DNA of 64,000 bases from assembly GCA_013823985.1 (NCBI GenBank), contig PNNB01000079.1:1-64000 (forward strand), read 5' to 3'. The position numbers were made by a program, and so were the translations under genes. Numbering within the stretch: the first letter of the stretch is position 1; the number at the start of each line of letters is the position of its first letter. Positions 33,131-42,549 of this stretch are shown piece after piece. The notes below the pieces were generated by a model. It was not told where the DNA came from. It searched no databases and saw only the letters and a program-made list of their open reading frames with translations. The DNA is from Sphingopyxis sp. (lineage in GTDB: Bacteria > Pseudomonadota > Alphaproteobacteria > Sphingomonadales > Sphingomonadaceae).

Positions 33131-33769
33131 TTATTGCGCCTGCTGTGCCTGCATCTGTGCGTCGATTTGTGCCTGAATCTCCGGTGGCAGACCCTGTGGC
33201 GCGCCGCTCGCCTGTCCGCCGCCAGGTGCACCGCCTTGCTGCTTTTGCATTTCCTGCATCTGGCGCTGCATCGCGTCGACTTCGGCGCGTGACTTGAACT
33301 CAAGCAGGTCGACGTCGAAAATCAGCTCGCTACCGCCCGGGATCGCGACTTCGCCGGTTTGCGGGTTACGCTGGTCCTGCGAACCGTATCCGATGCTTGC
33401 AGGTATCCAGAGGCGATATTGGCCGCCGCGCTGCATGACCTTCAGGCCTTCCGAAAAGCCGGGCACCACGCCGTTGACGGGCAAGGCGGCTTGCGGGTTC
33501 TGGTCGAAAACTTTTCCGTCTTTCAGGCGGCCGGTATATTTGATCAAGACAACATCCTGATCGGTAGGTGACGGGCCCTCGCCAGCCTTCAGCACTTTGT
33601 AGCGCAAACCCGACTCCGTCGTGACCACGTCGCCAAATTCATGGCGCACATCTGCGGTTCCCCACCAAGCAAGTCCACCGCCAGCAGCAAGCACCAAGGC
33701 CGCACCAATCCAGAATTTGGTGAGCGAACCTTTTTTGATCGGCAGAATGGGAACGGCAGTTACAGACAT
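33131..33769 (-). CDS. FKBP-type peptidyl-prolyl isomerase, membrane-anchored
   Basis: 212 residues. An N-terminal transmembrane anchor (FWIGAALVLAAGGGLAWWG) is followed by the FKBP domain at about 50-160 (DVVLIKYTGRLKDGKVFDQN, VVPGFSEGLKVMQRGGQYRLWIP, GSELIFDVDLLEFKSR). The C-terminus is a Gln/Met/Gly/Pro-rich tail. It catalyses proline isomerisation in envelope protein folding. Convergent with the fumarase gene; a GCAGGCGC/GCGCCTGC stem-loop at 33122-33143 overlaps its stop codon. Confidence 0.9.
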   Translation of the reverse strand: MSVTAVPILPIKKGSLTKFWIGAALVLAAGGGLAWWGTADVRHEFGDVVTTESGLRYKVLKAGEGPSPTDQDVVLIKYTGRLKDGKVFDQNPQAALPVNGVVPGFSEGLKVMQRGGQYRLWIPASIGYGSQDQRNPQTGEVAIPGGSELIFDVDLLEFKSRAEVDAMQRQMQEMQKQQGGAPGGGQASGAPQGLPPEIQAQIDAQMQAQQAQ

Positions 33770-33833
33770 GGACTATTTCCTGATCGCTAAAGTTGTGCGC
33801 TGACTAGCAGAATGTGCAGCGGTTTCCAGACAC

Positions 33834-33856
33834 AAAAAAAGCGCCCGAGCGGCGCT
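33834..33856 (-). terminator. Rho-independent terminator of rpsU
   Basis: On the minus strand AGCGCC-n5-GGCGCT is followed by a run of seven T. Confidence 0.85.
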
Positions 33857-33880
33857 TTCCCTGTTCAATGCAGACGGTGC

Positions 33881-34087
33881 TTATTTCGCGCCGTCACGCT
33901 CTTGCTGTTTACGCTCCATCTTGCGGGCGCGACGGACAGCGGCAGCCTTTTCACGGGCGCGCTTTTCCGAGGGCTTTTCGAAATGACGACGCAGCTTCAT
34001 TTCGCGATACACGCCTTCACGCTGCAGCTTCTTCTTCAGCGCGCGTAGGGCCTGATCAACATTATTATCGCGAACCATGATCTGCAT
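33881..34087 (-). CDS. rpsU: 30S ribosomal protein S21
   Basis: 68 residues, highly basic: [20 protein letters not shown] and later [19 protein letters not shown], the alphaproteobacterial form of S21. It binds the 3' end of 16S rRNA and assists translation initiation. A clear terminator follows. Divergent from the TonB receptor across 339 bp. Confidence 0.97.
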   Translation of the reverse strand: MQIMVRDNNVDQALRALKKKLQREGVYREMKLRRHFEKPSEKRAREKAAAVRRARKMERKQQERDGAK

Positions 34088-34426
34088 AAGAAAACTTCAC
34101 TCCGGTATCGAATCGGCAAAATGGCTGAAATCCGCCATTTTGTAAGGCTAAAAACGAAAATTGCCGCAAACGAGTGCGGCGTTATGCTCGGCCCCTTAAC
34201 CGTGTGCCATGGCAAATTCAAGCAAAAAGCGGCCTTGTCCCACAAGAAGCGCGCGGAAATTGGTGCATTTATGCCACAGTTCCGAAGAATGTATCGGGCC
34301 ATGGAACCGCGACCTAGCCTGTTCATTTGGCATCAAGGTTGCGGGTCTCAACTTGTGCACGGGCAAATATTGTCGCGATGTTTCAGGGGACAGCGACCAC
34401 GAAAACGCTATCTTCTGGAGCACCCG
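34088..34426. other. 339-bp divergent spacer before the TonB-dependent receptor
   Basis: The reading frame of the receptor stays open upstream, but that extension has no signal peptide and no family resemblance, so it is not taken as coding. Expected to contain the rpsU and receptor promoters; no Fur-like or other operator was recognised. Confidence 0.45.
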
Positions 34427-37400
34427 ATGAAAAACCATAAAGCGCGCATGCGCGATTTCTCCCTTTCCGTCTCGATTGCGGCTCTTTTCACTGCATTGAC
34501 CCCTAACATTGCGTTTGCGCAAGATTCGCAAGAGGCGCAACCCACCGCTGAGGTGGCCGAAGAAGCTGATGAAGGCGACGCCATTATCGTTACCGGTTCG
34601 CGCATTGCGCGTCCGGAGCTGAATGTCGCAAACCCCGTCGTCGCGGTCACGGGCGAAAGCATCGAGAAGTCCGGACAGATCAACGTAACAGACGTCCTTA
34701 TCCGCAACCCTGCGCTGACAGCCTCCATCGGCGGCTCGCTGTCGGGTGGTGCGGATGCAGGATTAGGCGAAACGGGCGTGAACCGCCTCGATTTGCGTAA
34801 CCTGGGTGCGGACCGCACACTCGTTCTGGTGAATGGCAAGCGCCATGTTGCCGGGATCCCGAACACCGCTTCGGTCGATATCAACTCTATTCCGCAAGAT
34901 TTGATCGAGCGTGTTGACGTGCTGACCGGAGGCGCTTCTGCCATCTATGGTGCTGATGGCGTTTCGGGCGTGGTCAATTTCATTCTCAAGCGGAACTTTG
35001 ACGGCGTTACCGCCCGTGGACAGGTCGGCATATCCGACAAGGGTGATGCCGGAACCCGCTTCTTTTCGATTGTTGCCGGCAAGAACTTCGCCGGAGATCG
35101 CGGTAATGTGGCGCTCGCTTATGAGTTCAGCGACCGCGATCGGTTAAGCAGCTTTGAACGCTCATTCAGCGGTGATCCACTGGTGAACCAGGGGCTGTTC
35201 CGCAACCGGGCGGACTTTCCTGATGATCCCAATGTGCCTGACCGCATATTATACAATAACCTAAGCTGGGCAGACAGCGCACCCGATGGAGCCGTCGATC
35301 TTGATTTGGACGGCATTCCGGATTTTACCGGAAGCGGCCTTGTCTATGACCGCGGATTGCCTATTCCGTCATCCGGCGGTCGCGCACAGGGTGGTTCCAA
35401 CACACCCACCGCAGGCTATTTCGGCGACTTGGAACCTTCGTTGCGCCGCCATGCGGTCAATGCCTTGGCGAGTTATGAATTCTCACCGGCGTTCAAAGTA
35501 TTCCTTGAAGGCAAATATGTACGGACAAACGCCTTTTCCGTAGGCCAACCCAGCTTCGATTTCTTCACCTATCTGGCCCCCGATAACGCCTTTTTGAATG
35601 ACCGCTTCGGAGTTGCGAATACTACCAACGGCGCCCTGATTTCGCGCGACAATTTCGATTTCGGTGTACGTGGTGAATCAATCAAGCGCGAAACCTATCG
35701 CGGTGTGGCGGGTATCGAAGGCGATATTACGGACAATGCGAAATATGAGGTTTCTTATGTATTCGGCCGCACCACGGCGGCTGGAACACAGACGAGCAAC
35801 CTGATCGGCGATCGCTATTTTGCCGCGCTCGACGCGGTGCGCGATCCTGTATCAGGTCAGATTGTTTGCCGTTCGACTTTGGACCCCTTGTCCAACATCG
35901 ATCCGAACAATTTCAACCAGCCCGCATCGACCTTTACACCCGGCGCGGGCAGCGCGTGCCGTCCGCTGAATGTATTGGGTAATGGCGTCGCTTCGCAAGA
36001 GGCTCTCGCATTTGTACTGGCGAACAACACCAATCGGTCACGTATTACGCAGCATGTTGTATCAGGCTCGGTTTCCGGCGATTTCGACGCCCTGTTCACC
36101 TTGCCGGGCGGTCCGCTCGGCTTTGCGTTAGGTGCCGAATACCGAAAGGAAATCAGCAGCGACACGCCTGATGCCCTCATACAATCGGGCGACTTGCGGG
36201 ACTTTGCGGCGGTGCAGCCGAGCACCGGGAAATTCGACGTGAAAGAAATTTTCGCCGAACTGAACGCGCCAATTCTCGCCGACATGCCTTTTGCGAATTT
36301 GCTCTCCTTCTCGGCGGCTATCCGTCTGTCCGACTATTCGACGATTGGCAAAACGACGACATGGAAAGTCGACGGCATTTACGCGCCTATCGCTGACGTC
36401 CGTTTCCGCGGATCCTATTCGCAAGCTGTGCGGGCACCCAATATAGGTGAGCTGTTCTCGCCTCAATCGGGAACCTTCGCCTTCGTGACTGACCCGTGCG
36501 ATGTCACGCGGCTCAATGACGGAACACAGTTCCGGCAGGCGAACTGTACGGCAATCCTGTCCGGCTTGGGCCTGACCCCCGCGCAGATCGCTACCTTCAG
36601 TCCGTCGACCGACGCACAGGCTACCACATCACGTCGTGGCTTGGCCGGAGGAAATCCCGGTTTGAATGAGGAAGAAGCGAAGACGTGGACGGCAGGTGTC
36701 GTCTTGCGCCCCAGCTTCATTCCGGGCCTGTCGATGAGCTTCGACTGGTATAATATCCGTATCAAGGGGGCGATCAATACGCCGAGCGCCACCGAAGTGG
36801 CGGAATTGTGCGTTGACCAGCCAACTATCGATAATGTGTTCTGCCAGAACATCTTCCGCGCCACCGGGACTGGTTTTGTCTTGGGTGATGGAAATGACCC
36901 GCTGCAGCGCAACGGCTTTATTGTCGGACCGGAAAATGTTGCTGCGTTCGAAACTGCGGGCGGTGATTTCACCATCAATTACCGCATGCCCACTGACAAT
37001 ATCGGAACATTCAACTTCAACCTGACCGGCGGTTATCTGGACAAGATCACCTTCGTTCCGACGGTAGGGGCAGATGTGGATGACGATACGTTAGAGGCTT
37101 ATAATCCACGCTGGCGCGGATCGGCGAGCCTCGACTGGCAATTGGGCGGATTCAATATCAATTATGGTGTGAACTATTTCAGCAAGACCCGTCGTTTCAC
37201 CACCGAACAGCTTGCCGCAAATCCCGACTTGTCCGACCCGCGGTTCTTCTACTTCAAGGAACGTTGGGAGCATGATGTACGCCTGGCTATTGATGTCGAC
37301 GATAAGTTCACCTTTTACGGCGGCGTGAATAACATTTTCGACGAAAAACCAGCCTTTGACCAGCTTAGCTACCCGATCTCGTCAGGCGTCGGCCGGTTCC

Positions 37401-37429
37401 TATATGTCGGTGCCAAAGTAACGATGTAA
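34427..37429 (+). CDS. TonB-dependent outer-membrane receptor
   Basis: 1000 residues. Signal peptide with cleavage after AFA (residues 1-32). The plug domain begins near residue 45 (IIVTGSRIARPE, SGQINVTDVLIRNPALTA, RTLVLVNGKRHVAG, VLTGGASAIYGADGVSGVVN), and the 22-strand barrel fills the rest, ending in a C-terminal aromatic strand (VGRFLYVGAKVTM). Start at 34427 has a TGGAG site. Substrate unknown; the downstream aldolase and 2Fe-2S genes hint at an organic substrate rather than iron. Powered presumably by the TonB-ExbBD operon at 44.6-47.2 kb or a paralogue. Confidence 0.95.
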   Translation: MKNHKARMRDFSLSVSIAALFTALTPNIAFAQDSQEAQPTAEVAEEADEGDAIIVTGSRIARPELNVANPVVAVTGESIEKSGQINVTDVLIRNPALTASIGGSLSGGADAGLGETGVNRLDLRNLGADRTLVLVNGKRHVAGIPNTASVDINSIPQDLIERVDVLTGGASAIYGADGVSGVVNFILKRNFDGVTARGQVGISDKGDAGTRFFSIVAGKNFAGDRGNVALAYEFSDRDRLSSFERSFSGDPLVNQGLFRNRADFPDDPNVPDRILYNNLSWADSAPDGAVDLDLDGIPDFTGSGLVYDRGLPIPSSGGRAQGGSNTPTAGYFGDLEPSLRRHAVNALASYEFSPAFKVFLEGKYVRTNAFSVGQPSFDFFTYLAPDNAFLNDRFGVANTTNGALISRDNFDFGVRGESIKRETYRGVAGIEGDITDNAKYEVSYVFGRTTAAGTQTSNLIGDRYFAALDAVRDPVSGQIVCRSTLDPLSNIDPNNFNQPASTFTPGAGSACRPLNVLGNGVASQEALAFVLANNTNRSRITQHVVSGSVSGDFDALFTLPGGPLGFALGAEYRKEISSDTPDALIQSGDLRDFAAVQPSTGKFDVKEIFAELNAPILADMPFANLLSFSAAIRLSDYSTIGKTTTWKVDGIYAPIADVRFRGSYSQAVRAPNIGELFSPQSGTFAFVTDPCDVTRLNDGTQFRQANCTAILSGLGLTPAQIATFSPSTDAQATTSRRGLAGGNPGLNEEEAKTWTAGVVLRPSFIPGLSMSFDWYNIRIKGAINTPSATEVAELCVDQPTIDNVFCQNIFRATGTGFVLGDGNDPLQRNGFIVGPENVAAFETAGGDFTINYRMPTDNIGTFNFNLTGGYLDKITFVPTVGADVDDDTLEAYNPRWRGSASLDWQLGGFNINYGVNYFSKTRRFTTEQLAANPDLSDPRFFYFKERWEHDVRLAIDVDDKFTFYGGVNNIFDEKPAFDQLSYPISSGVGRFLYVGAKVTM

Positions 37430-37500
37430 CGACATGGCCTTGCCCTCGCTCTCCTTTCATTTCATAATGCAACGCAAATGGAATGAACAGGAGAGCGAGC

Positions 37501-38265
37501 ATGGCCACCCAGCTGAAAGCGAACAGCAAATATAGCGAAGCCGAATGGACGGCACGGCAGGAACTTGCCGCCTGTTACCGTATCTTTTCAATGTTCGGTT
37601 GGGATGAACTGGTGTTCAACCATATCACGGTGAAGGTACCCGACGAAGAAGGTGCCTTCCTGATCAATCCGTACGGCATGCATTTTGGCGAAATTACCGC
37701 CTCCAGCCTGATCAAGATCGACATCGACGGCAACAAGCTGGATGCCGACAATCCATGGCATGTGAACAAGGCCGGTTTTGTGCAGCATAGCCTGTTCCAC
37801 AGGACATTGCCCGATGCACATGCGATCATCCATACTCATACAACCGCCACGGTAGCGGTTTGTTCGCTTGAAGGTGGACTACAGCCAGTGAACTTCTATG
37901 CCTGCAACTTCATGGGGCAACTGGCTTATCATGATTTTGAAGGCGTCACGGTACGCGAAGAAGAAGGCGTGCGGCTGGTCGAGCATTTGGGTGACAAACG
38001 CATATTGATGCTGCGGAACCACGGACCTGTGGTGATGGGCAAGAGTTTGCCCGATGCGTTCATCAAATATTGGGCATTGCAGCGCGCCTGCGAGCATCAG
38101 ATGGCGACCATGCAAATGGGCAAGCCAATTACGGTTTCCAATGAGGTCATCGCCGTGCACCAACGCGACCTTTATATGGCATCGCCTCCGGGCGGGTCGG
38201 GCCGTGTCGAATTTGATGCGATGGTGCGCAAGGTCGATCAGATCGATAAAAGCTGGCGGGATTGA
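37501..38265 (+). CDS. Class II aldolase/adducin family protein
   Basis: 254 residues. Zinc-type class II aldolase head fold: EWTARQELAACYRIFSMFGWDELVFNHITVK, a His pair in AIIHTHTTATVAVCSLEGGL (metal ligands) and LMLRNHGPVVMGKSLPDAF with the third His. The family includes L-fuculose-phosphate aldolase, 3-hydroxy-5-phosphonooxypentane and decarboxylase-like members, so no substrate is assigned. Start at the ATG at 37501, following a GGAGAG site; the upstream frame opens at 37483. Follows the TonB receptor by 71 bp. Confidence 0.87.
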   Translation: MATQLKANSKYSEAEWTARQELAACYRIFSMFGWDELVFNHITVKVPDEEGAFLINPYGMHFGEITASSLIKIDIDGNKLDADNPWHVNKAGFVQHSLFHRTLPDAHAIIHTHTTATVAVCSLEGGLQPVNFYACNFMGQLAYHDFEGVTVREEEGVRLVEHLGDKRILMLRNHGPVVMGKSLPDAFIKYWALQRACEHQMATMQMGKPITVSNEVIAVHQRDLYMASPPGGSGRVEFDAMVRKVDQIDKSWRD

Positions 38266-38296
38266 TTGCTGCGCGATCTGCGTTTAGCGCCTTAGC

Positions 38297-38836
38297 ATGA
38301 CCAAGTTCACCGTTAACGATCGTCCGGTCCAGTATAAGATGGACCCGCAAACGCCCCTGCTGTGGGCGTTAAGGGACGCGTCAAACCTGACAGGCACCAA
38401 ATATGGTTGCGGAACGGGCGATTGCGGCGCGTGCATGGTCGAAATTGACGGTGAGGCCATCCGGTCCTGTCTGGTGACCATTGCCGAAGCGGAAGGTCGC
38501 TTTGTCACAACCATCGAGGGGCTGAGCCGCGATCGTAGTCATCCGTTGCAACAGGCCTTTGTCGCAGGAAATGTGCCCCATTGCGGGTTTTGTATTCCCG
38601 GCATCATCATGGCGGCATCGGTGTTGCTGAAAAAGAGCAGCAACCCGACCGATGAAGAAATCAACGCTGCAATCACCAATCTTTGTCGGTGCGGTAGCTA
38701 TCCCCGCTTGCGCGATGCGATCAAGCGGGCCGGTCGTGTCATGCGCGGTGAAGAACGGATCGCGGCTGCTCCGCCTCCGGGGATTACACCGGAAGATGCG
38801 GCGCGAGCCGTACCTGCGTTGACGGTGACAGAATAA
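38297..38836 (+). CDS. (2Fe-2S)-binding subunit of a molybdenum hydroxylase (IorA/CoxS type), alone
   Basis: 179 residues. Two [2Fe-2S] centres: the plant-ferredoxin type with CGTGDCGACMVEIDGEAIRSC and the second with HCGFCIPG then NLCRCGSY. This is the small electron-transfer subunit of xanthine dehydrogenase, isoquinoline oxidoreductase and aldehyde dehydrogenase families. A tail of about 30 residues rich in Ala and Pro follows. The molybdopterin large subunit that should accompany it is not adjacent; the next gene is an HNH protein on the other strand. Confidence 0.9.
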   Translation: MTKFTVNDRPVQYKMDPQTPLLWALRDASNLTGTKYGCGTGDCGACMVEIDGEAIRSCLVTIAEAEGRFVTTIEGLSRDRSHPLQQAFVAGNVPHCGFCIPGIIMAASVLLKKSSNPTDEEINAAITNLCRCGSYPRLRDAIKRAGRVMRGEERIAAAPPPGITPEDAARAVPALTVTE

Positions 38837-38856
38837 CAGCGCGGATAAGGCTGCGC

Positions 38857-39441
38857 TTAACCTTCCAATTCGATATCCCAGTAGAGCCAGTCATGCCACG
38901 TTTCGTGCAGATGGTTCGGTGGGAAAGCGCGCCCGCGATCCTGCAATTGCCAGCTCGTTGGCCGGATGGCTGCCATATTGAGCTGCATATGCGCTTGTTT
39001 CGGCGTCCGTCCGCCCTTTTTCAGGTTGCAAGGCAGGCACGCGGTTGTGACATTTTCCCAACTGGTGATCCCACCCAAACGGCGCGGGACGATATGGTCA
39101 AAGGTCAGGTTATCGCCTGAACCGCAATATTGGCATTCGAACTTGTCCCGTAAAAATAGGTTGAAGCGGGTAAAGGCTGGGTACTCGGAAGGTTTCACAT
39201 ATTGGCGCAGCGCAATCACTGACGGGATTTTCATGTCGAGACTTGGGCTGTGCACGTGGCGGTCGTAGCTGGAAACAATGTCGACCTTGTCGAGGAACAC
39301 GGCTTTGATCGCGGTCTGCCACGGCCATAGGCTCAGCGGATAATAGCTGAGCGGTGTGTAGTCCGCATTGAGCACCAGCGCCGGGCAATTTTCTGGATGC
39401 CTTGCCCTGCCAGCTGCTTCGAAAGTTCCGGTATGCAACAT
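38857..39441 (-). CDS. HNH endonuclease-domain protein
   Basis: 194 residues. N-terminal CPALVLNADYTPLSYYPLSLW is typical of a widespread alphaproteobacterial HNH family. The zinc and metal site is CQYCGSGDNLTFDHIVPRRLGGITSWENVTTACLPCNLKK with four Cys and the catalytic His. The target is unknown; restriction, DNA repair or a housekeeping role are all possible. Divergent from gluQRS. Confidence 0.88.
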   Translation of the reverse strand: MLHTGTFEAAGRARHPENCPALVLNADYTPLSYYPLSLWPWQTAIKAVFLDKVDIVSSYDRHVHSPSLDMKIPSVIALRQYVKPSEYPAFTRFNLFLRDKFECQYCGSGDNLTFDHIVPRRLGGITSWENVTTACLPCNLKKGGRTPKQAHMQLNMAAIRPTSWQLQDRGRAFPPNHLHETWHDWLYWDIELEG

Positions 39442-39559
39442 AAGTCAGACCTTCTCCCCTGTTGTCATAGCCGTTTTAACCCTATGGGCGTTACAGCATT
39501 TTGACATTTGCCAACCTATTTGCACATATTGTGACGTCAAGAGGGCAAAAGCACATAAT

Positions 39560-40444
39560 ATGGTATTTTTACCGAAGATTGAGCCTGATCGCGCGATCCC
39601 TATACGGACACGATTTGCGCCCAGCCCGAACGGTGCCCTACATGTAGGGCATGCGTTCTCGGCCCTTTGCGCGCATGATTTCGCCCATGCCCATGGCGGG
39701 CAGTATCTTCTGCGAATTGAGGATATCGACGGGACCCGCAGCCGGCCGGAACATGTCGCGGGCATATTGACTGACCTTGCATGGCTGAACCTTTCGCCCG
39801 ATGGGCCGGTTGGTTATCAATCCGGGCATATCGAACGGTATCAGGCAGCGCTTCAGAAACTCCTGTCGCTTGGCCTTCTCTACAAATGTTCCTGCACGCG
39901 CGGCGATATTTTGGCGGCGCTTAAACAGATGCCTGTGCCGCACGGGCCGGACGGCCCGCATTATCCTGGCACGTGCCGCAATCGAACCGGGGAACCAAGC
40001 GGTCCCTTTTGCTGGCGAATCGATATGGCGAAGGCTTTGGCGATGACGGGGCCCTTCCAGTGGACAGATTTGGTGGCGGGCACCAATTTCGCCGACCCGA
40101 TGCAGTTTGGCGATGTAATCGTGTGGCGCAAGGATGCCCCGGCCTCGTATCATCTGGCGGCGACAGTTGACGACGCTGCCGATGGGATTACGCATGTCGT
40201 GCGCGGTTTGGACCTGTTTGCCTACACAGCCATTCACCGTCTGCTGCAGATTCTGCTGGATTTACCGGAACCGCAATACTGGCATCATCCTCTGCTGCTG
40301 GACATGGGCGGCCAAAAGTTGGCCAAGAGCAAATCCTCGCCGCCATTGTCGGCACGCCGTCTTGCCGGGGAGGACGGACAGCTATTGATCGATAATTTGC
40401 GTCAAGGGGTGCTACCGCTTGGCATTTCCCTGTCGAGCGCCTAG
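39560..40444 (+). CDS. gluQRS: Glutamyl-Q tRNA(Asp) synthetase
   Basis: 294 residues. A GluRS fragment without the anticodon-binding domain that adds glutamate to queuosine in tRNA(Asp). HIGH-type motif PSPNGALHVGHAF at about 20, zinc site with CSCTRGD and YPGTCR, and KMSKS-like KLAKSK. VRGLDLF and HHPLLL are also family typical. Start at the ATG at 39560 because the upstream frame adds non-family residues. Followed by the HIG1 gene. Confidence 0.92.
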   Translation: MVFLPKIEPDRAIPIRTRFAPSPNGALHVGHAFSALCAHDFAHAHGGQYLLRIEDIDGTRSRPEHVAGILTDLAWLNLSPDGPVGYQSGHIERYQAALQKLLSLGLLYKCSCTRGDILAALKQMPVPHGPDGPHYPGTCRNRTGEPSGPFCWRIDMAKALAMTGPFQWTDLVAGTNFADPMQFGDVIVWRKDAPASYHLAATVDDAADGITHVVRGLDLFAYTAIHRLLQILLDLPEPQYWHHPLLLDMGGQKLAKSKSSPPLSARRLAGEDGQLLIDNLRQGVLPLGISLSSA

Positions 40445-40486
40445 ATAGGCCCCAGGGGTATCAACCCCACTAAGGACATTCTCCCA

Positions 40487-40714
40487 ATGACTATTTTGCT
40501 GGTACTCTTGATTATCGCCTCGGCTGGTGCGGTTGCTTTTGCGCTTGTTCGTGGTCTGCATGCCTTTGCGAATATGCGCCCGACCGAATTGGACAAGGAC
40601 GGAATTCCGCAATCGCTAGCGATGCAAAACAAGATGATGTTTGCACGTGTAAAGTGGCAGGCCATTACGGTGATGCTTGTCGTCGTTCTCCTGCTCGTGG
40701 CAGGTGCGCAATAA
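40487..40714 (+). CDS. HIG1-domain twin-transmembrane protein
   Basis: 75 residues. Two membrane helices (ILLVLLIIASAGAVAFALV and QAITVMLVVVLLLVAGAQ) with the HIG1 connector QNKMMFARVKWQ. Alphaproteobacterial relatives of the mitochondrial Rcf1/HIG1 proteins interact with cytochrome oxidase. The next gene, a cobalamin adenosyltransferase, starts 19 bp later, a linkage frequently seen in this class. Confidence 0.83.
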   Translation: MTILLVLLIIASAGAVAFALVRGLHAFANMRPTELDKDGIPQSLAMQNKMMFARVKWQAITVMLVVVLLLVAGAQ

Positions 40715-40732
40715 GCGGTTGCGTGATCCGAC

Positions 40733-41314
40733 ATGGTTAAGCTGAACAAGATTTACACCCGCACCGGAGACGACGGGACAACCGGACTGGTCGACGGCTC
40801 TCGGGTATCAAAGTCGGATGCCCGGCTGCACGCCATTGGCGAAATTGACGAAGCCAATTGCGCTCTTGGTGTAGCTGTTCAGCAACTCGAATCCGACGAA
40901 GGTCAGACAGCTTTAGTCTCTGACCTTCGCCGAATTCAGAATGATTTGTTCGATCTCGGCGCGGACATCGCCACCCCCGGAACCAGTTTTGAACCAACAC
41001 CGATGGAACTGCGGATCATTCCGGAACAGGTGGCATGGCTAGAAGCGGCGATCGATGCGGCCAATGAACAGTTGCCGCCCCTGACAAGTTTCATTTTACC
41101 GGGCGGAAGCTTAGCCGCGGCCCATATGCACATGGCCCGTGCGATCAGCCGCCGTGCCGAACGCGCGCTGGTATCCGCGGCACAATCGGTCAGCATCAAC
41201 CCGCAGGCCATTCAATATGTGAACCGGCTGTCCGATTATCTCTTTGTCCTATGCCGTCTGATCAACGCGTCGCGTGGCGGCGATATTTTATGGGTCCCAG
41301 GCGCCTCGCGATGA
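40733..41314 (+). CDS. ATP:cob(I)alamin adenosyltransferase (PduO type)
   Basis: 193 residues. Transfers the adenosyl group of ATP to cob(I)alamin, giving coenzyme B12. Family marks: YTRTGDDGTTGLVDGSRVSK at the N-terminus, AIGEIDEANCALGVA, and FILPGGSLAAAHMHMARAISRRAERA, with the ATP and cobalamin contacts. Its stop shares bases with the ATG of egtB. No cobalamin riboswitch was seen upstream. Confidence 0.92.
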   Translation: MVKLNKIYTRTGDDGTTGLVDGSRVSKSDARLHAIGEIDEANCALGVAVQQLESDEGQTALVSDLRRIQNDLFDLGADIATPGTSFEPTPMELRIIPEQVAWLEAAIDAANEQLPPLTSFILPGGSLAAAHMHMARAISRRAERALVSAAQSVSINPQAIQYVNRLSDYLFVLCRLINASRGGDILWVPGASR

Positions 41315-42549
41315 CGCGGGGACTTCGTGACCGGTTCTTTGCCGCACGCAAGTTGACGGTCGATTTGGTCAAACCGCTTTCCGATGCGGATGCGACGGTG
41401 CAGTCCATGCCGGATGCATCTCCCGCCAAATGGCATCTGGCGCATGTGACGTGGTTCCTTGAAAGCTTTATCTTGCGGGATCATGTTCCGGGATACCGGA
41501 CGTTTGATGAAAACTTCGCCTATCTGTTCAACAGCTATTATGAAGCCGAAGGTGCCCGGCATTCCCGCGCGGCTCGTGGGCTGATTACGCGACCCTCGTT
41601 GGTTGAAGTGCTTGCCTATCGCGCCCATGTCGAAGCGGCACTGGATGCGCACTGGAACAATCTTCCCGAAACGGCATTGGCATTGCTGGAGCTTGGCATT
41701 CAGCACGAGCAACAACATCAGGAACTGCTGCTGACCGATATCTTGCACCTGTTTTCGCAAAACCCGACATTTCCCGCTTATTGGCCGGAGCCAATTGTGC
41801 GGGCCGTTCCGGATGCTCAGGCACAAGACGCATTTTGGGTCACAGGACCGTCAGGGATGCAAGCCATTGGTCATATGGGCTCAGGCTTCGCCTTCGACTG
41901 TGAAGGGCCGCGCTACGAAATCTTTTTGCAACCTTTCGCGCTATCGTCACGAACCGTGTCCAATGGTGAATGGATGCAATTCATGAACGACAATGGATAT
42001 GGCGAGCCACGCCACTGGCTGTCCGACGGATGGGCATGGGTGCAGCGCGAGGGCGTTGGCGGGCCTCTTTATTGGCAACAGGACCGCGACGGCCAGTGGC
42101 TGTCTTTTGGTTTGGACGGTTTGCGGGCGGTCGACCCGGACGCGCCAGTCACACATATAAGTCTCTATGAGGCCGACGCCTACGCAAGCTGGGCGAACGC
42201 CCGCTTGCCTACCGAGGCCGAATGGGAGGTGACCGCGGCATCTCAGGATGCGGACGCGGGCAATCAACTCGACGCGGCCGGGCCCGTGCGTCCCAGTGCT
42301 ACCGGCGCGGGCGCGCTGTTCGGTAATGTGTGGCAGTGGACCGGCAGCGCTTATCGCCCCTATCCCGGCTTTCGTGCCGCTGACGGTGCGGTCGGCGAGT
42401 ATAATGGCAAGTTTATGAGCGGACAGTTTGTCTTGCGCGGCGGGAGTTGTGCGACGCCGCGTGGCCATGTGCGTGCGAGCTACCGAAATTTCTTTTATCC
42501 GCATCAGCGTTGGCAGTTCACCGGACTCCGGCTGGCCCGCGATGTCTGA
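41311..42549 (+). CDS. egtB: Ergothioneine biosynthesis protein EgtB (iron-dependent sulfoxide synthase)
   Basis: 412 residues. Joins a thiol compound (gamma-Glu-Cys or Cys) to trimethylhistidine with O2, using one iron. The N-terminal DinB-like half has the three His ligands in KWHLAHVTWF and HEQQHQELL. The C-terminal half is a formylglycine-generating enzyme-like domain (HISLYEADAYASWANARLPTEAEWE, GNVWQWTGSAY, VLRGGSCATPRGHVRASYRNFF). The ATG at 41311 overlaps the stop of the adenosyltransferase; egtD starts 8 bp inside its end. Confidence 0.93.
   Translation: MTRGLRDRFFAARKLTVDLVKPLSDADATVQSMPDASPAKWHLAHVTWFLESFILRDHVPGYRTFDENFAYLFNSYYEAEGARHSRAARGLITRPSLVEVLAYRAHVEAALDAHWNNLPETALALLELGIQHEQQHQELLLTDILHLFSQNPTFPAYWPEPIVRAVPDAQAQDAFWVTGPSGMQAIGHMGSGFAFDCEGPRYEIFLQPFALSSRTVSNGEWMQFMNDNGYGEPRHWLSDGWAWVQREGVGGPLYWQQDRDGQWLSFGLDGLRAVDPDAPVTHISLYEADAYASWANARLPTEAEWEVTAASQDADAGNQLDAAGPVRPSATGAGALFGNVWQWTGSAYRPYPGFRAADGAVGEYNGKFMSGQFVLRGGSCATPRGHVRASYRNFFYPHQRWQFTGLRLARDV

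Noticed and set aside
34121..34426. N-terminal extension of the TonB receptor
   Set aside because: The extension has no signal peptide and contains residues unlike the family; the start at 34427 has a ribosome site and a signal peptide.
40445..40732. Cobalamin riboswitch ahead of the adenosyltransferase
   Set aside because: The space is occupied by the HIG1 gene, and no B12-box-like sequence was recognised.
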